Assembly: GCF_001999285.1 (NCBI RefSeq)
Contig: NZ_MLHN01000018.1
Span: 1 to 64,000 of the forward strand
Reading direction: 5' to 3'
DNA length: 64,000 nucleotides
DNA from: Rodentibacter genomosp. 1
Lineage (GTDB): Bacteria > Pseudomonadota > Gammaproteobacteria > Enterobacterales > Pasteurellaceae
This document shows positions 41,193 through 51,081 of this stretch, piece by piece (positions within the stretch are counted from its first letter, which is position 1; the number at the start of each line of letters is the position of its first letter). Below the pieces are notes generated by a model that did not search any database, was not told the DNA's origin, and saw only the letters and a program-made list of their open reading frames with translations. The position numbers and the translations under genes are program-made.

Positions 41193-42527
41193 ATGAAAAA
41201 TATCGTGATCGTTGGCGGGGGAGCTGGAGGTATTGAACTCGCAACTTTCTTAGGCGATAAACTTGGACGTAAAAAACAAGCAAAAGTTACACTTGTGGAT
41301 CGTAATGCGACACATCTTTGGAAACCGCTATTACACGAAATTGCTACGGGTGTAATGGATGATGGGGTGGACTCATTAAGTTATCGTGCACATGGTAAAA
41401 ATCATTATTTCAGCTTCGAACAAGGTTCAATAACACGTATCAACCGTGAACAAAAATATATAGAGCTTGCACCGATTTATGGTCAAGAAGGTGATATGCT
41501 TGTGATTGCTCGCCGTATTCCTTACGATTATTTAGTCATGGCAATTGGGAGTAAGTCTAACGATTTCAATACAAAAGGAGTGGCTGAAAACTGTATTTTC
41601 TTAGACAGTTCTGACCAAGCGTTACGTTTTCAACATAAAATGTTGGAATTGTTCCTAAAATTCTCTGAAAATCGTGCACTAGATGATATTGGTGAAGAGG
41701 AATCAAAACAAAAACTCGTCGATGAAAACAAAGTTAATATTGCCATTGTGGGCGGCGGTGCTACAGGGGTAGAGCTTACTGCAGAACTTTATCATGCTGC
41801 AGAAGATTTATCTTCTTATGGTTACGGTAAAATTGATAGTGCTTGTTTACAAGTGACTCTCGTTGAGGCAGGAGAACGTTTACTACCTGCATTACCAGAA
41901 GACTTGTCAGCTGCCGTATTGGAAGAACTTCGTGAAATGGGGGCTAATGTAAAACTTGGCACGATGATCACTGAAGCTCAGCCCAATACGCTTCTCACTA
42001 AAGACGGAGAAGAAATCAAAGCGGATCTCATTGTTTGGGCGGCAGGTGTAAGAACATCAACCGTAACCCAACATTTTGATGGTTTAGAAATTAACCGCAT
42101 CAACCAATTAGTGGTAAGAGATACATTACAAACTACGATTGATGATAGCATTTTTGCTATTGGTGATTGTGCGGCATTAACCCAAGAAAACGGGAAATTA
42201 GTACCGCCACGTGCTCAAGCTGCACATCAAATGGCAAAGGCTTGTGCCAAAAATATCTTTTCAATTTTTGAAAACAAACCGTTAAAAGCATTTAAATATA
42301 ACGATAAAGGCACGCTTGTTTCGCTTTCTAGCTTTACTGCATTGGGTAGCTTAACAAATAAATTTGGTAAAAACCCATTAACCGTACACGGTAAATTTGC
42401 TCAGTTTGCTTATGTTTCTCTTTATCGTATGCATCAACATGCATTACACGGCTGTATTAAAATTGGTCTGATTATTCTAGTTGATAAAATTAATCGTTAT
42501 TTAAAACCGAGATTAAAGTTACATTAA
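41193..42527 (+). CDS. ndh: Type II NADH:quinone dehydrogenase
   Basis: Single-subunit, non-proton-pumping NADH dehydrogenase. The 444 residues contain two Rossmann motifs: IVGGGAGGIELAT (about 5-17, FAD) and IVGGGATGVELTAEL (about 184-198, NADH), plus FAIGDCAAL near 323. Membrane-binding segments lie at the C-terminus. A CAGGAGA site precedes the ATG. Length is near E. coli (434). Confidence 0.95.
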   Translation: MKNIVIVGGGAGGIELATFLGDKLGRKKQAKVTLVDRNATHLWKPLLHEIATGVMDDGVDSLSYRAHGKNHYFSFEQGSITRINREQKYIELAPIYGQEGDMLVIARRIPYDYLVMAIGSKSNDFNTKGVAENCIFLDSSDQALRFQHKMLELFLKFSENRALDDIGEEESKQKLVDENKVNIAIVGGGATGVELTAELYHAAEDLSSYGYGKIDSACLQVTLVEAGERLLPALPEDLSAAVLEELREMGANVKLGTMITEAQPNTLLTKDGEEIKADLIVWAAGVRTSTVTQHFDGLEINRINQLVVRDTLQTTIDDSIFAIGDCAALTQENGKLVPPRAQAAHQMAKACAKNIFSIFENKPLKAFKYNDKGTLVSLSSFTALGSLTNKFGKNPLTVHGKFAQFAYVSLYRMHQHALHGCIKIGLIILVDKINRYLKPRLKLH

Positions 42528-42550
42528 TCTATAAAAATATCGCTTAAAAT

Positions 42551-43010
42551 AATCTGCACCCCAAAAGTTGGACTAAACTTCAACTCACATAAGGTGCAGA
42601 TTTGTAATGGTCTCCTCCCTGCAACATTTCAAAGACTGTTTTTGATAAACTTTCCTAAAAATGGAAAACAAAAATGGTTAAAAAATTCACACCGGATTAC
42701 AAAAAACAGTGCGTTGAAATGGATCTTGCCAAACAGCATACAACCGTCCAAATCTGTAAAACGATGGGCGTGAGTCAATCGGCTATAAATCGTTGGGTTC
42801 GGCAATTTCAGCTGGAAAATCAAGGTATTACTCCAAAAGCAGCCGCTATCACCGCCAAGTAGCGGGAAATTCAACGGTTACCGGCAGAAGTGGAGCAACT
42901 TCGTAGCGACAATTGCGTTGCTAAAAAAGGTTTCAGCCTTCTTGCTCAAGGACAACTGACCAACCACATTAAGGCTCTAGGGCGAGAAGGCGTGAATACC
43001 GAGTAAATCT
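42551..43010 (+). mobile_element. Remnant of an IS3-type insertion sequence
   Basis: The left end has TCTGCACCCCAAAAGTTGGA, which resembles IS3-family ends. It is part of a stem with arms AATCTGCACC (42551-42560) and GGTGCAGATT (42593-42602). An orfA fragment follows (42674-42862). After its stop codon the frame goes on as REIQRLPAEVEQLRSDN to about 43003. No orfB of normal length and no clear right end are seen. Confidence 0.75.
42674..42862 (+). pseudogene. Truncated IS3-type OrfA transposase
   Basis: 62 residues with a helix-turn-helix (VQICKTMGVSQSAINRWVRQF, about 26-46). The stop codon TAG stands where relatives read on into a leucine zipper; the next codons, REIQRLPAEVEQLRSDN, are that zipper. 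A C-to-T change of a CAG codon is the simple explanation. Not functional. Confidence 0.8.
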
Positions 43011-43130
43011 GCTGCTGAGCGAGCCGTTACTTCTAATACAGAAAACTCAAGGAGCTTTTTCTGTATAGATTTCTTTAATTTACAATGAGTTATCTTCATT
43101 TTTGTAGATTAACATACTAGCTAATCTACG

Positions 43131-43991
43131 TCAGTCCCTAACATTATTGCTATGTTCATAGGCGTAGAGTGTGTTATGCATTAACATTGCAACGGTCATC
43201 GGCCCCACACCGCCTGGAACGGGGGTAATATAACTGGCTTTTTGAGCGGCTGCCTCAAATCCTATATCACCTACTAGTTTTCCTTCCATTCGATTAATAC
43301 CGACATCAATGACAATAGCCCCTTCTTTTACCCATTCGCCTGGTACAAGGTTTGGTTTGCCTACAGCGACAACTAGAACATCAGCTTGACGGACGTAGTT
43401 TTCAAGATTTTTTGTAAAACGATGAGTAACAGTTACCGTCGCACCTGCAAGTAATAATTCTAAGGACATCGGGCGACCAACAATATTTGATGCCCCAACA
43501 ATCACTGCATGTTTACCATGCAAATCGACACCAGTTGTTTCCAATAGCTTCATCACGCCATAAGGCGTACAAGCGCGTAAAGTGGGAATACGCTGACACA
43601 AACGCCCGACATTATAAGGATGGAAACCATCTACATCTTTTTGGGGAGTAATACGTTCAATAATAGCTTCTGAATTAATTTGTTTTGGAAGAGGAAGTTG
43701 TACCAGAATACCATCAATGGTTTCATCAGCATTTAATGTATCAATAAGTGTTAAAAGTTCTTGTTCCGTAGTCGTTTCTGGTAAATCGTAGGATTGAGAG
43801 AGAATACCTACTTCTTCACAGCTACGACGCTTACTTTCTACATAAACTTGGGAAGCAGGATCTGAACCGACAAGAATCACGGCAAGTCCGGGAGCACGCT
43901 TGATTTTATTACGATAGGTTGAGATTTTTTGTGAAATATCTGATTTTATTTGTTTGGAAAGCGTTGTACCTGAGATAATTTTTGCTGTCAT
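43131..43991 (-). CDS. folD: Bifunctional methylenetetrahydrofolate dehydrogenase/cyclohydrolase FolD
   Basis: Links 5,10-methylene-THF with 10-formyl-THF. The 286 residues show [14 protein letters not shown] with the catalytic lysine, [13 protein letters not shown], and [16 protein letters not shown] near the C-terminus. E. coli FolD has 288. No operon partner. Confidence 0.97.
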   Translation of the reverse strand: MTAKIISGTTLSKQIKSDISQKISTYRNKIKRAPGLAVILVGSDPASQVYVESKRRSCEEVGILSQSYDLPETTTEQELLTLIDTLNADETIDGILVQLPLPKQINSEAIIERITPQKDVDGFHPYNVGRLCQRIPTLRACTPYGVMKLLETTGVDLHGKHAVIVGASNIVGRPMSLELLLAGATVTVTHRFTKNLENYVRQADVLVVAVGKPNLVPGEWVKEGAIVIDVGINRMEGKLVGDIGFEAAAQKASYITPVPGGVGPMTVAMLMHNTLYAYEHSNNVRD

Positions 43992-44125
43992 TGGGAAGCC
44001 TTAATAATAAAAAGTAAACGTTTGCTATTTTAGCTAACAATAAAGAATTTTACAAAAATCAAATGTATTAGAACGGTAAATTGAGATAATTTTGAGCAAT
44101 TAAATGTAAAAATAATAAAAACTGA

Positions 44126-44153
44126 TTGACTGAATAATAAACCTCACTATAAT
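44126..44153 (+). promoter_or_regulatory. Promoter of the tRNA-Pro/tRNA-Arg pair
   Basis: TTGACT (44126-44131), 16-base spacer, TATAAT (44148-44153), 14 bases before the tRNA-Pro. A close match to sigma-70, typical for stable RNA genes. Confidence 0.75.
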
Positions 44154-44166
44154 TAAGCTCACTTTT

Positions 44167-44243
44167 CGGCGAGTAGCGCAGCTTGGTAGCGCAACTGGTT
44201 TGGGACCAGTGGGTCGTAGGTTCAAATCCTATCTCGCCGACCA
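44167..44243 (+). tRNA. tRNA-Pro(UGG)
   Basis: 77-base cloverleaf: acceptor CGGCGAG/CTCGCCG, anticodon loop TTTGGGA (anticodon TGG), T-arm GGTTCAAATCC, CCA encoded. Confidence 0.97.
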
Positions 44244-44299
44244 CTTCCTTCTTTTATATTTCCCTAGAAATTTCATACAGAAGATGTAACCCTTAAAAT

Positions 44300-44376
<77 letters not shown>

Positions 44377-44815
44377 TTTAGCTTCCTCTATTTTTCTACT
44401 AAAAGAAACGGGTTGGTACAAGCAAGGATTACTCAAAAGGGACTAAAACCTTATAAAGCAAGCCTTCAATCCTATTTTTTGAAAAATGAATAAAAAGCTG
44501 CATTTCCTACTAAAGTTCAAACATCTGTAAGTTTCGCATGGGAAATAATTGCTAAAACTACAGATTTAGTATCTACTTTAAAATCTTGATCTTTAAGGCA
44601 AAATTAAATCCAATAAGGTTGAATATGATTAAGGCTGAGGATCACAAACCGCCTACCAATAAATATTACGGGACCGAAGTAGATTATCTCTAAAGAATTA
44701 ATTAGAGTCCTCAAACTTAACACTAAATTCATATTTTATATCTACTCACGTAAGTAGTATATCGAACATAAAGTTTATCTAGAAGAGCATTCCACTAAGG
44801 CCAACAATTAAGGAA

Positions 44816-44839
44816 AAATCCCTATAGATATAGGGATTT
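44816..44839. repeat. Perfect inverted repeat in the island
   Basis: Two 11-base arms (AAATCCCTATA and TATAGGGATTT) separated by two bases. Could be an operator-like palindrome; no T tail, so a terminator is less likely. Confidence 0.6.
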
Positions 44840-45110
44840 AAGATAAACCGAAGAACCAAATTATTTATTCTATTTTAAAGCATGCTGCGAACAAGAGATA
44901 GAAAAACAAATAATAGATTAAGGGAACCATTTAATGAACTTAAGAATAAATTATCTGTTCATAATGGGTTAACAAAGTATCATTGAGATTATGTTTATTA
45001 AATAAAAAAGAGTTGAGAGTAAATTTACGTTAAACCATTTTTCCACTATACCGTACTCACTACGACCAAAGGGGAAATAAAAAGGTAAGAGAAAAATACT
45101 GAAGTCTTTA

Positions 45111-45193
45111 GGGTGGTGAACTAGGCAGAATTGGTCTTAACAGCAAGTGGCTTACTGCGCGCATCCCTGCGGGATTTCTACCTAGCCCACCAT
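45111..45193 (-). pseudogene. Decayed phage Ash-like patch
   Basis: On the minus strand an ATG at 45193 reads MVG, stop, VEIPQGCAQ, stop. Restoring TGG for the first TAG would give MVGWVEIPQGC, close to the GWxGxPxG motif of phage P4 Ash family proteins. A second frame reads GGLGRNPAGMRAVSHLLLRPI, also usual at such loci. This match is from memory and short. Confidence 0.4.
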
Positions 45194-45390
45194 TGAAGGT
45201 GTTCTAGTCTGTGCGACATAAAACAATATAAAAGGTTTTTCAACCTATTAAGCCACTTTTCAGGAGACCAATCCTGTTTTCCCTACATACCCTGTAGGAA
45301 TCTTCTGTATCATAAAATCCTTTCAGTTCATTGTCAATTAATGTATATCTATTCGGGGATTAAATATCCAAAAAATAATGTTTTCGTATA

Positions 45391-45414
45391 AAAAAACCAC
45401 CTTTCGGTGGCTTT
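45391..45414 (-). terminator. Terminator after crp
   Basis: On the minus strand AAAGCCACC, GAAA loop, GGTGG and T7, six bases after the crp stop. Confidence 0.85.
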
Positions 45415-45420
45415 ACATTG

Positions 45421-46092
45421 CTATCTTACGCCATAAACAACAATCGTTTTTCCATGTGCGTGAATTAAATTTTGATCCTCTAACATTTTAATGATACGTC
45501 CTACTGTTTCACGGGAACAACCAACCATTTGCCCAATTTCTTGGCGAGTAATCTTTATCTGCATACCATCTGGATGAGTCATTGCTTCTGGCTGTTTTGC
45601 AAGATTAATCAGAGTTTGTGCAATACGCCCTGCGACATCTAAAAATGCGAGATTACTCACTTGACGAGATGTATTTTGCACCCGACGAGCTAATTGAGCC
45701 GTCAAAAACATAAGAATTTCAGGATTAATCTGGATCAATTGACGGTATTTTTTATAAGAAATTTCAGCCACCTCGCAAGGTGTTTTTGTTTTCACCCAAG
45801 CCGAGCGTTTTGATCCTTCATCAAATAACCCCACTTCACCAAAAAACTCCCCCGCACTGAGATAAGTTAAAATCATCTCTTTGCCTTCATCGTCCTTTGC
45901 CGAAACCATTACCGTTCCTTTAATTACATAATAAAGTGTGGTGGCATCTTCACCGGCGTGAATCAACGTCGATTTAGCAGGATATTTATGTAAATGGCAA
46001 TGTGTCAAAAACCAATCTAAAGCGGGATCTCTTGTCGAATGTTCTTCAGAGGTTTGCTCCACTTCAACATCTGCATTGATATAATCTGACAT
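45421..46092 (-). CDS. crp: cAMP receptor protein CRP
   Basis: Global regulator; with Sxy also turns on the competence genes in Pasteurellaceae. The cyclic-nucleotide domain covers about 20-135 ([24 protein letters not shown] holds the cAMP pocket), and the C-terminal helix-turn-helix is [24 protein letters not shown]. At 223 residues it is slightly longer than E. coli CRP (210) by an N-terminal extension, as in H. influenzae. Confidence 0.97.
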   Translation of the reverse strand: MSDYINADVEVEQTSEEHSTRDPALDWFLTHCHLHKYPAKSTLIHAGEDATTLYYVIKGTVMVSAKDDEGKEMILTYLSAGEFFGEVGLFDEGSKRSAWVKTKTPCEVAEISYKKYRQLIQINPEILMFLTAQLARRVQNTSRQVSNLAFLDVAGRIAQTLINLAKQPEAMTHPDGMQIKITRQEIGQMVGCSRETVGRIIKMLEDQNLIHAHGKTIVVYGVR

Positions 46093-46111
46093 ATTGACTC
46101 CTTATCAGTTT

Positions 46112-46330
46112 CTATTTCAAAAACTCCATTTTATCTTTTACGTCAATGGATTCATGCAATTCTGACCAAACAACAACCGCACTTCCATTGCGGATTTTCG
46201 TTAATAATTGCGCTTTTTTTTGTGCAAGGGAGAGTTCTTCAACACCGTAATCTGTTCCCTCCCGCAATACCACACTTTCAATAATGTTATCAAGAGTTGT
46301 CGGTTCTAAGTCTTGCCACGGAATAATCAT
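46112..46330 (-). CDS. yheU: YheU family protein (UPF0270)
   Basis: 72 residues: [29 protein letters not shown], the family start, followed by a lysine-rich middle part. E. coli YheU (72 residues) also lies near crp. Function unknown. It sits between slmA and crp, 19 bases before the latter. Confidence 0.9.
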   Translation of the reverse strand: MIIPWQDLEPTTLDNIIESVVLREGTDYGVEELSLAQKKAQLLTKIRNGSAVVVWSELHESIDVKDKMEFLK

Positions 46331-46351
46331 ATATTTCCTTTAGAAAGTCAA

Positions 46352-47008
46352 TCAAGCAAATAAGGGTTCAATAAAACGCCATTGTTGCTCAAAAGATTGA
46401 TTTGAAGTTGCACGGAAATTGGTACGCACATAGCGCATAAACTGCCCCTCACACAAGGTCACCAAATGCGCAGCGATAATACGAACATCCACTGTAAAAC
46501 CTTTCCCTTCACGTAATTTACGCATTTGTAAAATATTCACAAACTGCATTTCAAGACGATCAAAAAACTGTGCAACACGTACTTGTAACTGAGTATCTTC
46601 AAACATAAGTGCATGCCCAGTTAAGATTCGGGTCAAGCCCGGATTCTTGCGAGCAAAATCTAAAATCATTTGTAAAATATCGTGTACACGATTCATCGTA
46701 TTTGTTTCATTACGAATTGAAGCATTAATTCGACTTACTAGACTACTTTCAATATTTTCAATCAAAGCTTCAAACATTTTTGTTTTACTTGGGAAATAGC
46801 GATAAAGTGCGGCTTCCGATACGCCAACCTCTTTTGCCAAACGTGCGGTTGTCATACGTTCCATCCCATACTCGGAATGCAATAGATGCGTCAACACGGT
46901 CAGCACTTGCTGACGACGCTCTTTCACCGTTCGTTTCTCAATTTTAGGGGCTTTTATTTCTGGTGCGATATCCTCAACACCGGATAAAGATAATTGTTCC
47001 TCAACCAT
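46352..47008 (-). CDS. slmA: Nucleoid occlusion factor SlmA
   Basis: TetR-family DNA-binding protein that keeps FtsZ from closing over the chromosome. The 218 residues include the helix-turn-helix [31 protein letters not shown] (about 57-87) and a ligand-like C-terminal domain that contacts FtsZ. It begins three bases after dut, in the same order as E. coli (coaBC-dut-slmA). Confidence 0.95.
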   Translation of the reverse strand: MVEEQLSLSGVEDIAPEIKAPKIEKRTVKERRQQVLTVLTHLLHSEYGMERMTTARLAKEVGVSEAALYRYFPSKTKMFEALIENIESSLVSRINASIRNETNTMNRVHDILQMILDFARKNPGLTRILTGHALMFEDTQLQVRVAQFFDRLEMQFVNILQMRKLREGKGFTVDVRIIAAHLVTLCEGQFMRYVRTNFRATSNQSFEQQWRFIEPLFA

Positions 47009-47011
47009 AAA

Positions 47012-47467
47012 TTACTGTTTACCTGAATGACCAAAACCACCCGAACCACGCTCAGTTTCTGTAAACTCACTGACGATGTTAAACTCCGCTTGAACCACAG
47101 GAACAAATACTAACTGAGCAATACGATCACCAACCTCAACTTTAAAAGGTTCAGAACCTCGGTTCCACATTGAAACCATTAATGGTCCTTGATAATCCGA
47201 ATCAATCAATCCGACCAAATTTCCTAGTACAATACCATGTTTATGCCCTAACCCCGAACGAGGTAAAATCACAGCGGCAAGAGTTGGATCAGCAATATAA
47301 ATGGATAAACCTGTTGGAATAAGTTTTGTTTCTCCCGGTTGAATCTCAAAAGTTTCATCAATCAACGCTCTCAGATCTAATCCTGCAGAACCCTCCGTTG
47401 CATAAGTAGGCAATGGAAAATCCTGACCAAGCCGTTGATCTATAATTTTCACATCAATTTTTTTCAT
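47012..47467 (-). CDS. dut: dUTP diphosphatase
   Basis: Hydrolyses dUTP to dUMP. The ATG at 47467 has GGAG six bases upstream and gives 151 residues beginning [14 protein letters not shown], as in E. coli (151). A 47479 start adds four. Motifs: [30 protein letters not shown], and the C-terminal [11 protein letters not shown] arm. Confidence 0.97.
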   Translation of the reverse strand: MKKIDVKIIDQRLGQDFPLPTYATEGSAGLDLRALIDETFEIQPGETKLIPTGLSIYIADPTLAAVILPRSGLGHKHGIVLGNLVGLIDSDYQGPLMVSMWNRGSEPFKVEVGDRIAQLVFVPVVQAEFNIVSEFTETERGSGGFGHSGKQ

Positions 47468-47518
47468 TTCATACTCCATTTTAGCACGCGCTTACTACGT
47501 AAAAGTGCGGTCAGAAAA

Positions 47519-48721
47519 TTATCGTGTTTTTCGATATTGTTCAATAATCTCATTCACCAGATCCGTTGCGAGCTCTTTCTTAGATTTTAAAGAAAGCAAC
47601 TTTTCCCCACTTTTCCAGAAAAGGTGTAACATATTTTCCTCAGCATTAAACACTTGTCCACCCGAGACATCGTTAGCACAGATCATATCTAAATTTTTAC
47701 GTTGTAATTTATCTTTTGCATAATCATCAACGTTTTGTGTTTCAGCGGCAAATCCCACCGTGAAAGGGCGACTTTCATTTAAATGCCCTACCTCCGCAAT
47801 AATATCGGGATTTTTAATCAGTTTGAGCGAGATTTCATCATCAGATTTTTTTATTTTCTGTTCACCAATAGTTGCAACACGATAATCTGCGACAGCAGCA
47901 CAACCAATAAAAATTTGATTTTTGACCGCACTTTTAAGGGAAACTTGCCACATATCTTGAGCTGAAACCACATCAATACGATTGACGTTTTTTGGCGTTT
48001 CAAGATTAACAGGGCCGGCAATTAGCGTCACTGTTGCCCCCCGTTGAGCAAAGGCTTCCGCAATAGCAAAGCCCATTTTTCCTGAACTATGATTAGAAAT
48101 ATAACGCACCGGATCTATGGCTTCCCGGGTCGGGCCTGCGGTGATCGCCACATTTAGCCCTTGTAAATCTTGCTGTTGAGTGAAGAAATCCAAAAGTGCG
48201 GTAAATATTTCTTGAGGTTCTGACATCCGCCCGGCACCAATATCACCACAAGCCTGAAAGCCGCTATTTGGCCCAATAAGCCTAATGCCTCTCGCTAAAA
48301 GTGCAGTCAAATTTTGTTGGGTTATTGGTTGGCTATACATTTGCTGATTCATTGCAGGGGCAAGAAGAATAGGAGAGGCAGTTGCCAGACAGAGGGTAGA
48401 AAGTAAATCATTCGCCATACCTACCGTAAGACGAGCAATGAAATCAGCACTTGCTGGCGCAATCACCACAGCATCAGCCCATTTCGCCAGTTCAATATGC
48501 CCCATAGCTAATTCTGCTTGTGGTTCTAACAAAGATTGTGACACAGCATTGCCGGAAATCGCCTGTAAAGTCAGTGGAGTGACAAATTCTGCTGCCGCAG
48601 GCGTTAATACAACACGGACTTCTGCCTCCGCTTTACGTAATAAACGAATAAATTCAATGGTTTTATATGCAGCAATGCCACCGGTTATCCCCACAACAAT
48701 ACGTTTTCCATTTAAATTCAT
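47519..48721 (-). CDS. coaBC: Bifunctional CoaBC (Dfp), coenzyme A synthesis
   Basis: N-terminal flavoprotein decarboxylase (about 1-185) and C-terminal phosphopantothenoylcysteine synthetase. The ATG at 48721 follows GGAG and gives 400 residues; an upstream frame to 48760 is less likely. Motifs: [49 protein letters not shown], and [17 protein letters not shown] in the CoaB half. Confidence 0.96.
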   Translation of the reverse strand: MNLNGKRIVVGITGGIAAYKTIEFIRLLRKAEAEVRVVLTPAAAEFVTPLTLQAISGNAVSQSLLEPQAELAMGHIELAKWADAVVIAPASADFIARLTVGMANDLLSTLCLATASPILLAPAMNQQMYSQPITQQNLTALLARGIRLIGPNSGFQACGDIGAGRMSEPQEIFTALLDFFTQQQDLQGLNVAITAGPTREAIDPVRYISNHSSGKMGFAIAEAFAQRGATVTLIAGPVNLETPKNVNRIDVVSAQDMWQVSLKSAVKNQIFIGCAAVADYRVATIGEQKIKKSDDEISLKLIKNPDIIAEVGHLNESRPFTVGFAAETQNVDDYAKDKLQRKNLDMICANDVSGGQVFNAEENMLHLFWKSGEKLLSLKSKKELATDLVNEIIEQYRKTR

Positions 48722-48804
48722 TTTCTCTCCACGTAACCCGTTGTTAGTACCTATCCACAATCACACATTTTACTTCAATTTAACAAAATAAAAAATTTTA
48801 TTTT

Positions 48805-48820
48805 TACGATCTTTTCCGCA
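48805..48820 (+). promoter_or_regulatory. CRP-S-like competence site before radC
   Basis: TACGATCTTTTCCGCA fits the Sxy-dependent CRP-S core TGCGA-N6-TCGCA at 8 of 10 positions, with T and A-rich flanks. It lies 80 bases before radC, which belongs to the competence regulon of H. influenzae. Use of the site is inference. Confidence 0.6.
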
Positions 48821-48899
48821 GATTTCACCTACTCCATTCGCTTCACATTCAAAGTGCGGTCAAAATTCAAAAAGATTTTAATTAACCTTAGAGAAAAAA

Positions 48900-49562
48900 A
48901 TGGAACCGACAAAACTCATGCCAAGAGAAAAATTGTTGAAACACGGCGCTAAAGCTCTAGCTGATCATGAACTCTTAGCGATCTTTTTACGTACCGGCAC
49001 AAAAGGTTGCCCCGTCATACAACTCTCCGAACAAGTTCTTCAACATTTTGGTTCACTCCACACATTACTTTCCGCAAATCAAAGCTCTTTTTGTGCAATG
49101 AAAGGTTTGGGCATCACCCAATTTATTCAACTTCAAGCAACCACAGAAATGACCAAACGTTACCTCAAACAAGAAATGTTCAATTCTCACATTTTTCATG
49201 ATCCCGAAACCGTCAAACTCTACCTACGAACAGAACTTCAACACGAAGAGCGAGAAATTTTTATGGTTCTATTTCTCGATAACCAACATCGCCTCATCAA
49301 AAAAGAGCGGTTATTTCTTGGAACAATTAATGTCTCAAGCGTATATCCTCGTGAAATCATCAAAGAAGCCCTTTATTGCAATGCTGCAGCACTTATTTTG
49401 GCACATAATCACCCATCGGGTATCGCAGAACCCAGCTATTCCGATCAAAGCATCACTCAGAAAATTCGTGAATCAGCGGAATTAATGGAAATTCGTATTC
49501 TTGATCATTTTATCGTTGGGAAAAACGATTGCTATTCCTTTGCAGAGCATAATTTGCTTTAA
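48900..49562 (+). CDS. radC: RadC family JAMM-domain protein
   Basis: 220 residues: an N-terminal helix-hairpin-helix part (ALADHELLAIFLRTGTKG; MKGLG) and a JAMM metal site, HNHPSGIAEPSYSD (about 169-182). It is a member of the H. influenzae competence regulon but not needed for transformation there, as far as I know; function is unclear. The start at 48900 gives the usual MPREKLLK. Confidence 0.93.
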   Translation: MEPTKLMPREKLLKHGAKALADHELLAIFLRTGTKGCPVIQLSEQVLQHFGSLHTLLSANQSSFCAMKGLGITQFIQLQATTEMTKRYLKQEMFNSHIFHDPETVKLYLRTELQHEEREIFMVLFLDNQHRLIKKERLFLGTINVSSVYPREIIKEALYCNAAALILAHNHPSGIAEPSYSDQSITQKIRESAELMEIRILDHFIVGKNDCYSFAEHNLL

Positions 49563-49619
49563 TTCTCATGGAAACCACCTATTTTTTTATCAGCATCCTT
49601 AGGAAAATCGTATTTATAC

Positions 49620-49648
49620 TTGAGAAATGGAAATAAAGTCAGTATAAT
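49620..49648 (+). promoter_or_regulatory. Promoter of rpmB-rpmG
   Basis: TTGAGA (49620-49625), 17-base spacer, TATAAT (49643-49648), a strong sigma-70 match. It implies a leader of about 120 bases before rpmB. Confidence 0.8.
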
Positions 49649-49654
49649 CTGCGA

Positions 49655-49775
49655 CCTTTAATATAGTAAGCGGGTCGGATTTGCGCGACCTGACGAGGCA
49701 GCAAATCTAGTTAAACTAGGTTTAGAACAATCCGAAACGTAAGCTCGAGCTTATATTTAATTATTGGAGATTATT
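49655..49775 (+). promoter_or_regulatory. Structured leader before rpmB
   Basis: The leader can form either helix A (GATTTGC 49678-49684 with GCAAATC 49701-49707), or helix B (49703-49710 with 49716-49723, 8 bp) inside helix C (TCGGATT 49675-49681 with AATCCGA 49729-49735). A excludes both B and C. A palindrome TAAGCTCGAGCTTA (49740-49753) follows just before the GGAG. A ribosomal-protein feedback leader is possible. Confidence 0.45.
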
Positions 49776-50012
49776 ATGTCTAGAGTTTGTCAAGTAACAG
49801 GCAAGCGTCCAGCTGTGGGTAACAATCGCTCACATGCAATGAATGCGACACGTCGTCGTTTTCTTCCAAACCTTCACACTCACCGCTTTTGGGTTGAAAG
49901 TGAAAACCGTTTCGTAACTTTACGCTTAACAGCAAAAGGTATGCGTATTATTGATAAAAAAGGCATTGATGCAGTGTTAGCTGAAATCCGTGCTCGTGGC
50001 GAAAAAATCTAA
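49776..50012 (+). CDS. rpmB: 50S ribosomal protein L28
   Basis: 78 residues starting [32 protein letters not shown], the complete L28. The ATG at 49776 was taken because of GGAG six bases upstream; a 49764 start would add MEII. rpmG follows after 11 bases. Confidence 0.97.
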   Translation: MSRVCQVTGKRPAVGNNRSHAMNATRRRFLPNLHTHRFWVESENRFVTLRLTAKGMRIIDKKGIDAVLAEIRARGEKI

Positions 50013-50023
50013 GGAGCTAAAAC

Positions 50024-50194
50024 ATGGCAGCGAAAGGCGCACGTGAAAAAATCCGTTTAGTTTCTACTGCAGAGACCGGGCACTTCTACACCACAGATAA
50101 AAACAAACGTAATATGCCTGAAAAAATGGAAATCAAAAAATTTGATCCCGTAGTACGTAAACACGTTATCTACAAAGAAGCAAAAATCAAATAA
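50024..50194 (+). CDS. rpmG: 50S ribosomal protein L33
   Basis: 56 residues, [22 protein letters not shown] to the [13 protein letters not shown] end, the whole L33 family pattern in its Cys-free form. GGAG lies seven bases before the ATG. A terminator follows. Confidence 0.97.
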
Positions 50195-50208
50195 TTTTGC
50201 CGATTTGA

Positions 50209-50236
50209 AAAAGCCCGAGGTTGCTCGGGTTTTTTT
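50209..50236 (+). terminator. Terminator after rpmG
   Basis: Stem of GCCCGAG with CTCGGGT (one G-U pair, extended by A-T pairs), loop GTTG, and T7. It lies 14 bases after the rpmG stop. Confidence 0.9.
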
Positions 50237-50265
50237 GTACATAAAATCTCATTGAGCGCTCAATT

Positions 50266-51081
50266 ATGCCCGAATTACCAGAAGTCGAAACTGCTCTGCG
50301 CGGTATCAATCCTTATCTGAAAAACTTTACTATTGAAAAAATTATCGTTCGTCAACCTCAACTACGCTGGGCAGTTTCTCCTGAGCTGATGGCACTGTCA
50401 AATGTTAAAATTATCGATCTCACACGTCGTGCAAAATACCTCGTTATCCATACAGAACAAGGCTATATCATCGGGCATTTAGGGATGTCCGGATCCGTCA
50501 GAGTCGTCCCACACGACAGTCCTATTGATAAACATGATCATGTGGATATTGTTATGAGTAATGGTAAATTATTACGCTATAACGATCCCCGCCGTTTTGG
50601 CGCATGGTTATGGACAGAAAACCTCAATGAATTTCATCTCTTTTTAAAACTAGGACCAGAGCCACTTTCTACTGAATTTAATGCAGAATATCTATTCAAA
50701 AAATCCCGCAAAAAAACAACCGCACTTAAGACATTTCTAATGGATAATGCAGTCGTCGTTGGCGTGGGTAACATTTATGCTAATGAAAGCCTGTTCTTGT
50801 GTGGTTTGCATCCTCTAAAACTCGCCGGAAACCTCACCCGAAAACAATGCGAACTTATCGTCTCTACAATCAAAGAGGTCCTAATCAAAGCAATTGAGCA
50901 AGGCGGTACAACTCTCAAAGATTTTTTACAACCCGATGGTCGCCCCGGTTATTTTGCTCAAGAATTATTAGTATATGGTAACAAAGACAAACCTTGTCCA
51001 AAGTGCGGTACAAAAATTGAAAGTTTAGTCATCGCACAACGCAACAGCTACATTTGTCCACATTGCCAGAAAAAAAGATAA
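50266..51081 (+). CDS. mutM: Formamidopyrimidine-DNA glycosylase MutM
   Basis: Removes 8-oxoguanine and other oxidised purines. The mature N-terminus PELPEVET carries the catalytic proline and glutamate; LTRRAKYLV has the DNA-contact lysine; the C-terminal zinc finger is [11 protein letters not shown]...YICPHC. It has 271 residues (E. coli 269). Confidence 0.97.
   Translation: MPELPEVETALRGINPYLKNFTIEKIIVRQPQLRWAVSPELMALSNVKIIDLTRRAKYLVIHTEQGYIIGHLGMSGSVRVVPHDSPIDKHDHVDIVMSNGKLLRYNDPRRFGAWLWTENLNEFHLFLKLGPEPLSTEFNAEYLFKKSRKKTTALKTFLMDNAVVVGVGNIYANESLFLCGLHPLKLAGNLTRKQCELIVSTIKEVLIKAIEQGGTTLKDFLQPDGRPGYFAQELLVYGNKDKPCPKCGTKIESLVIAQRNSYICPHCQKKR

Larger units (their letters stand above)
44377..45390. 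other. Gene-free island of about 1 kb after tRNA-Arg
   Basis: No open frame of useful length with a ribosome site is seen on either strand, and no uptake core, unlike the rest of the window. It contains a perfect hairpin (44816-44839) and a decayed Ash-like patch (45111-45193). A tRNA-Arg neighbour and the phage-like patch suggest the scar of an integrated element. No repeat of the tRNA-Arg 3' end (att site) was found. Confidence 0.55.
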
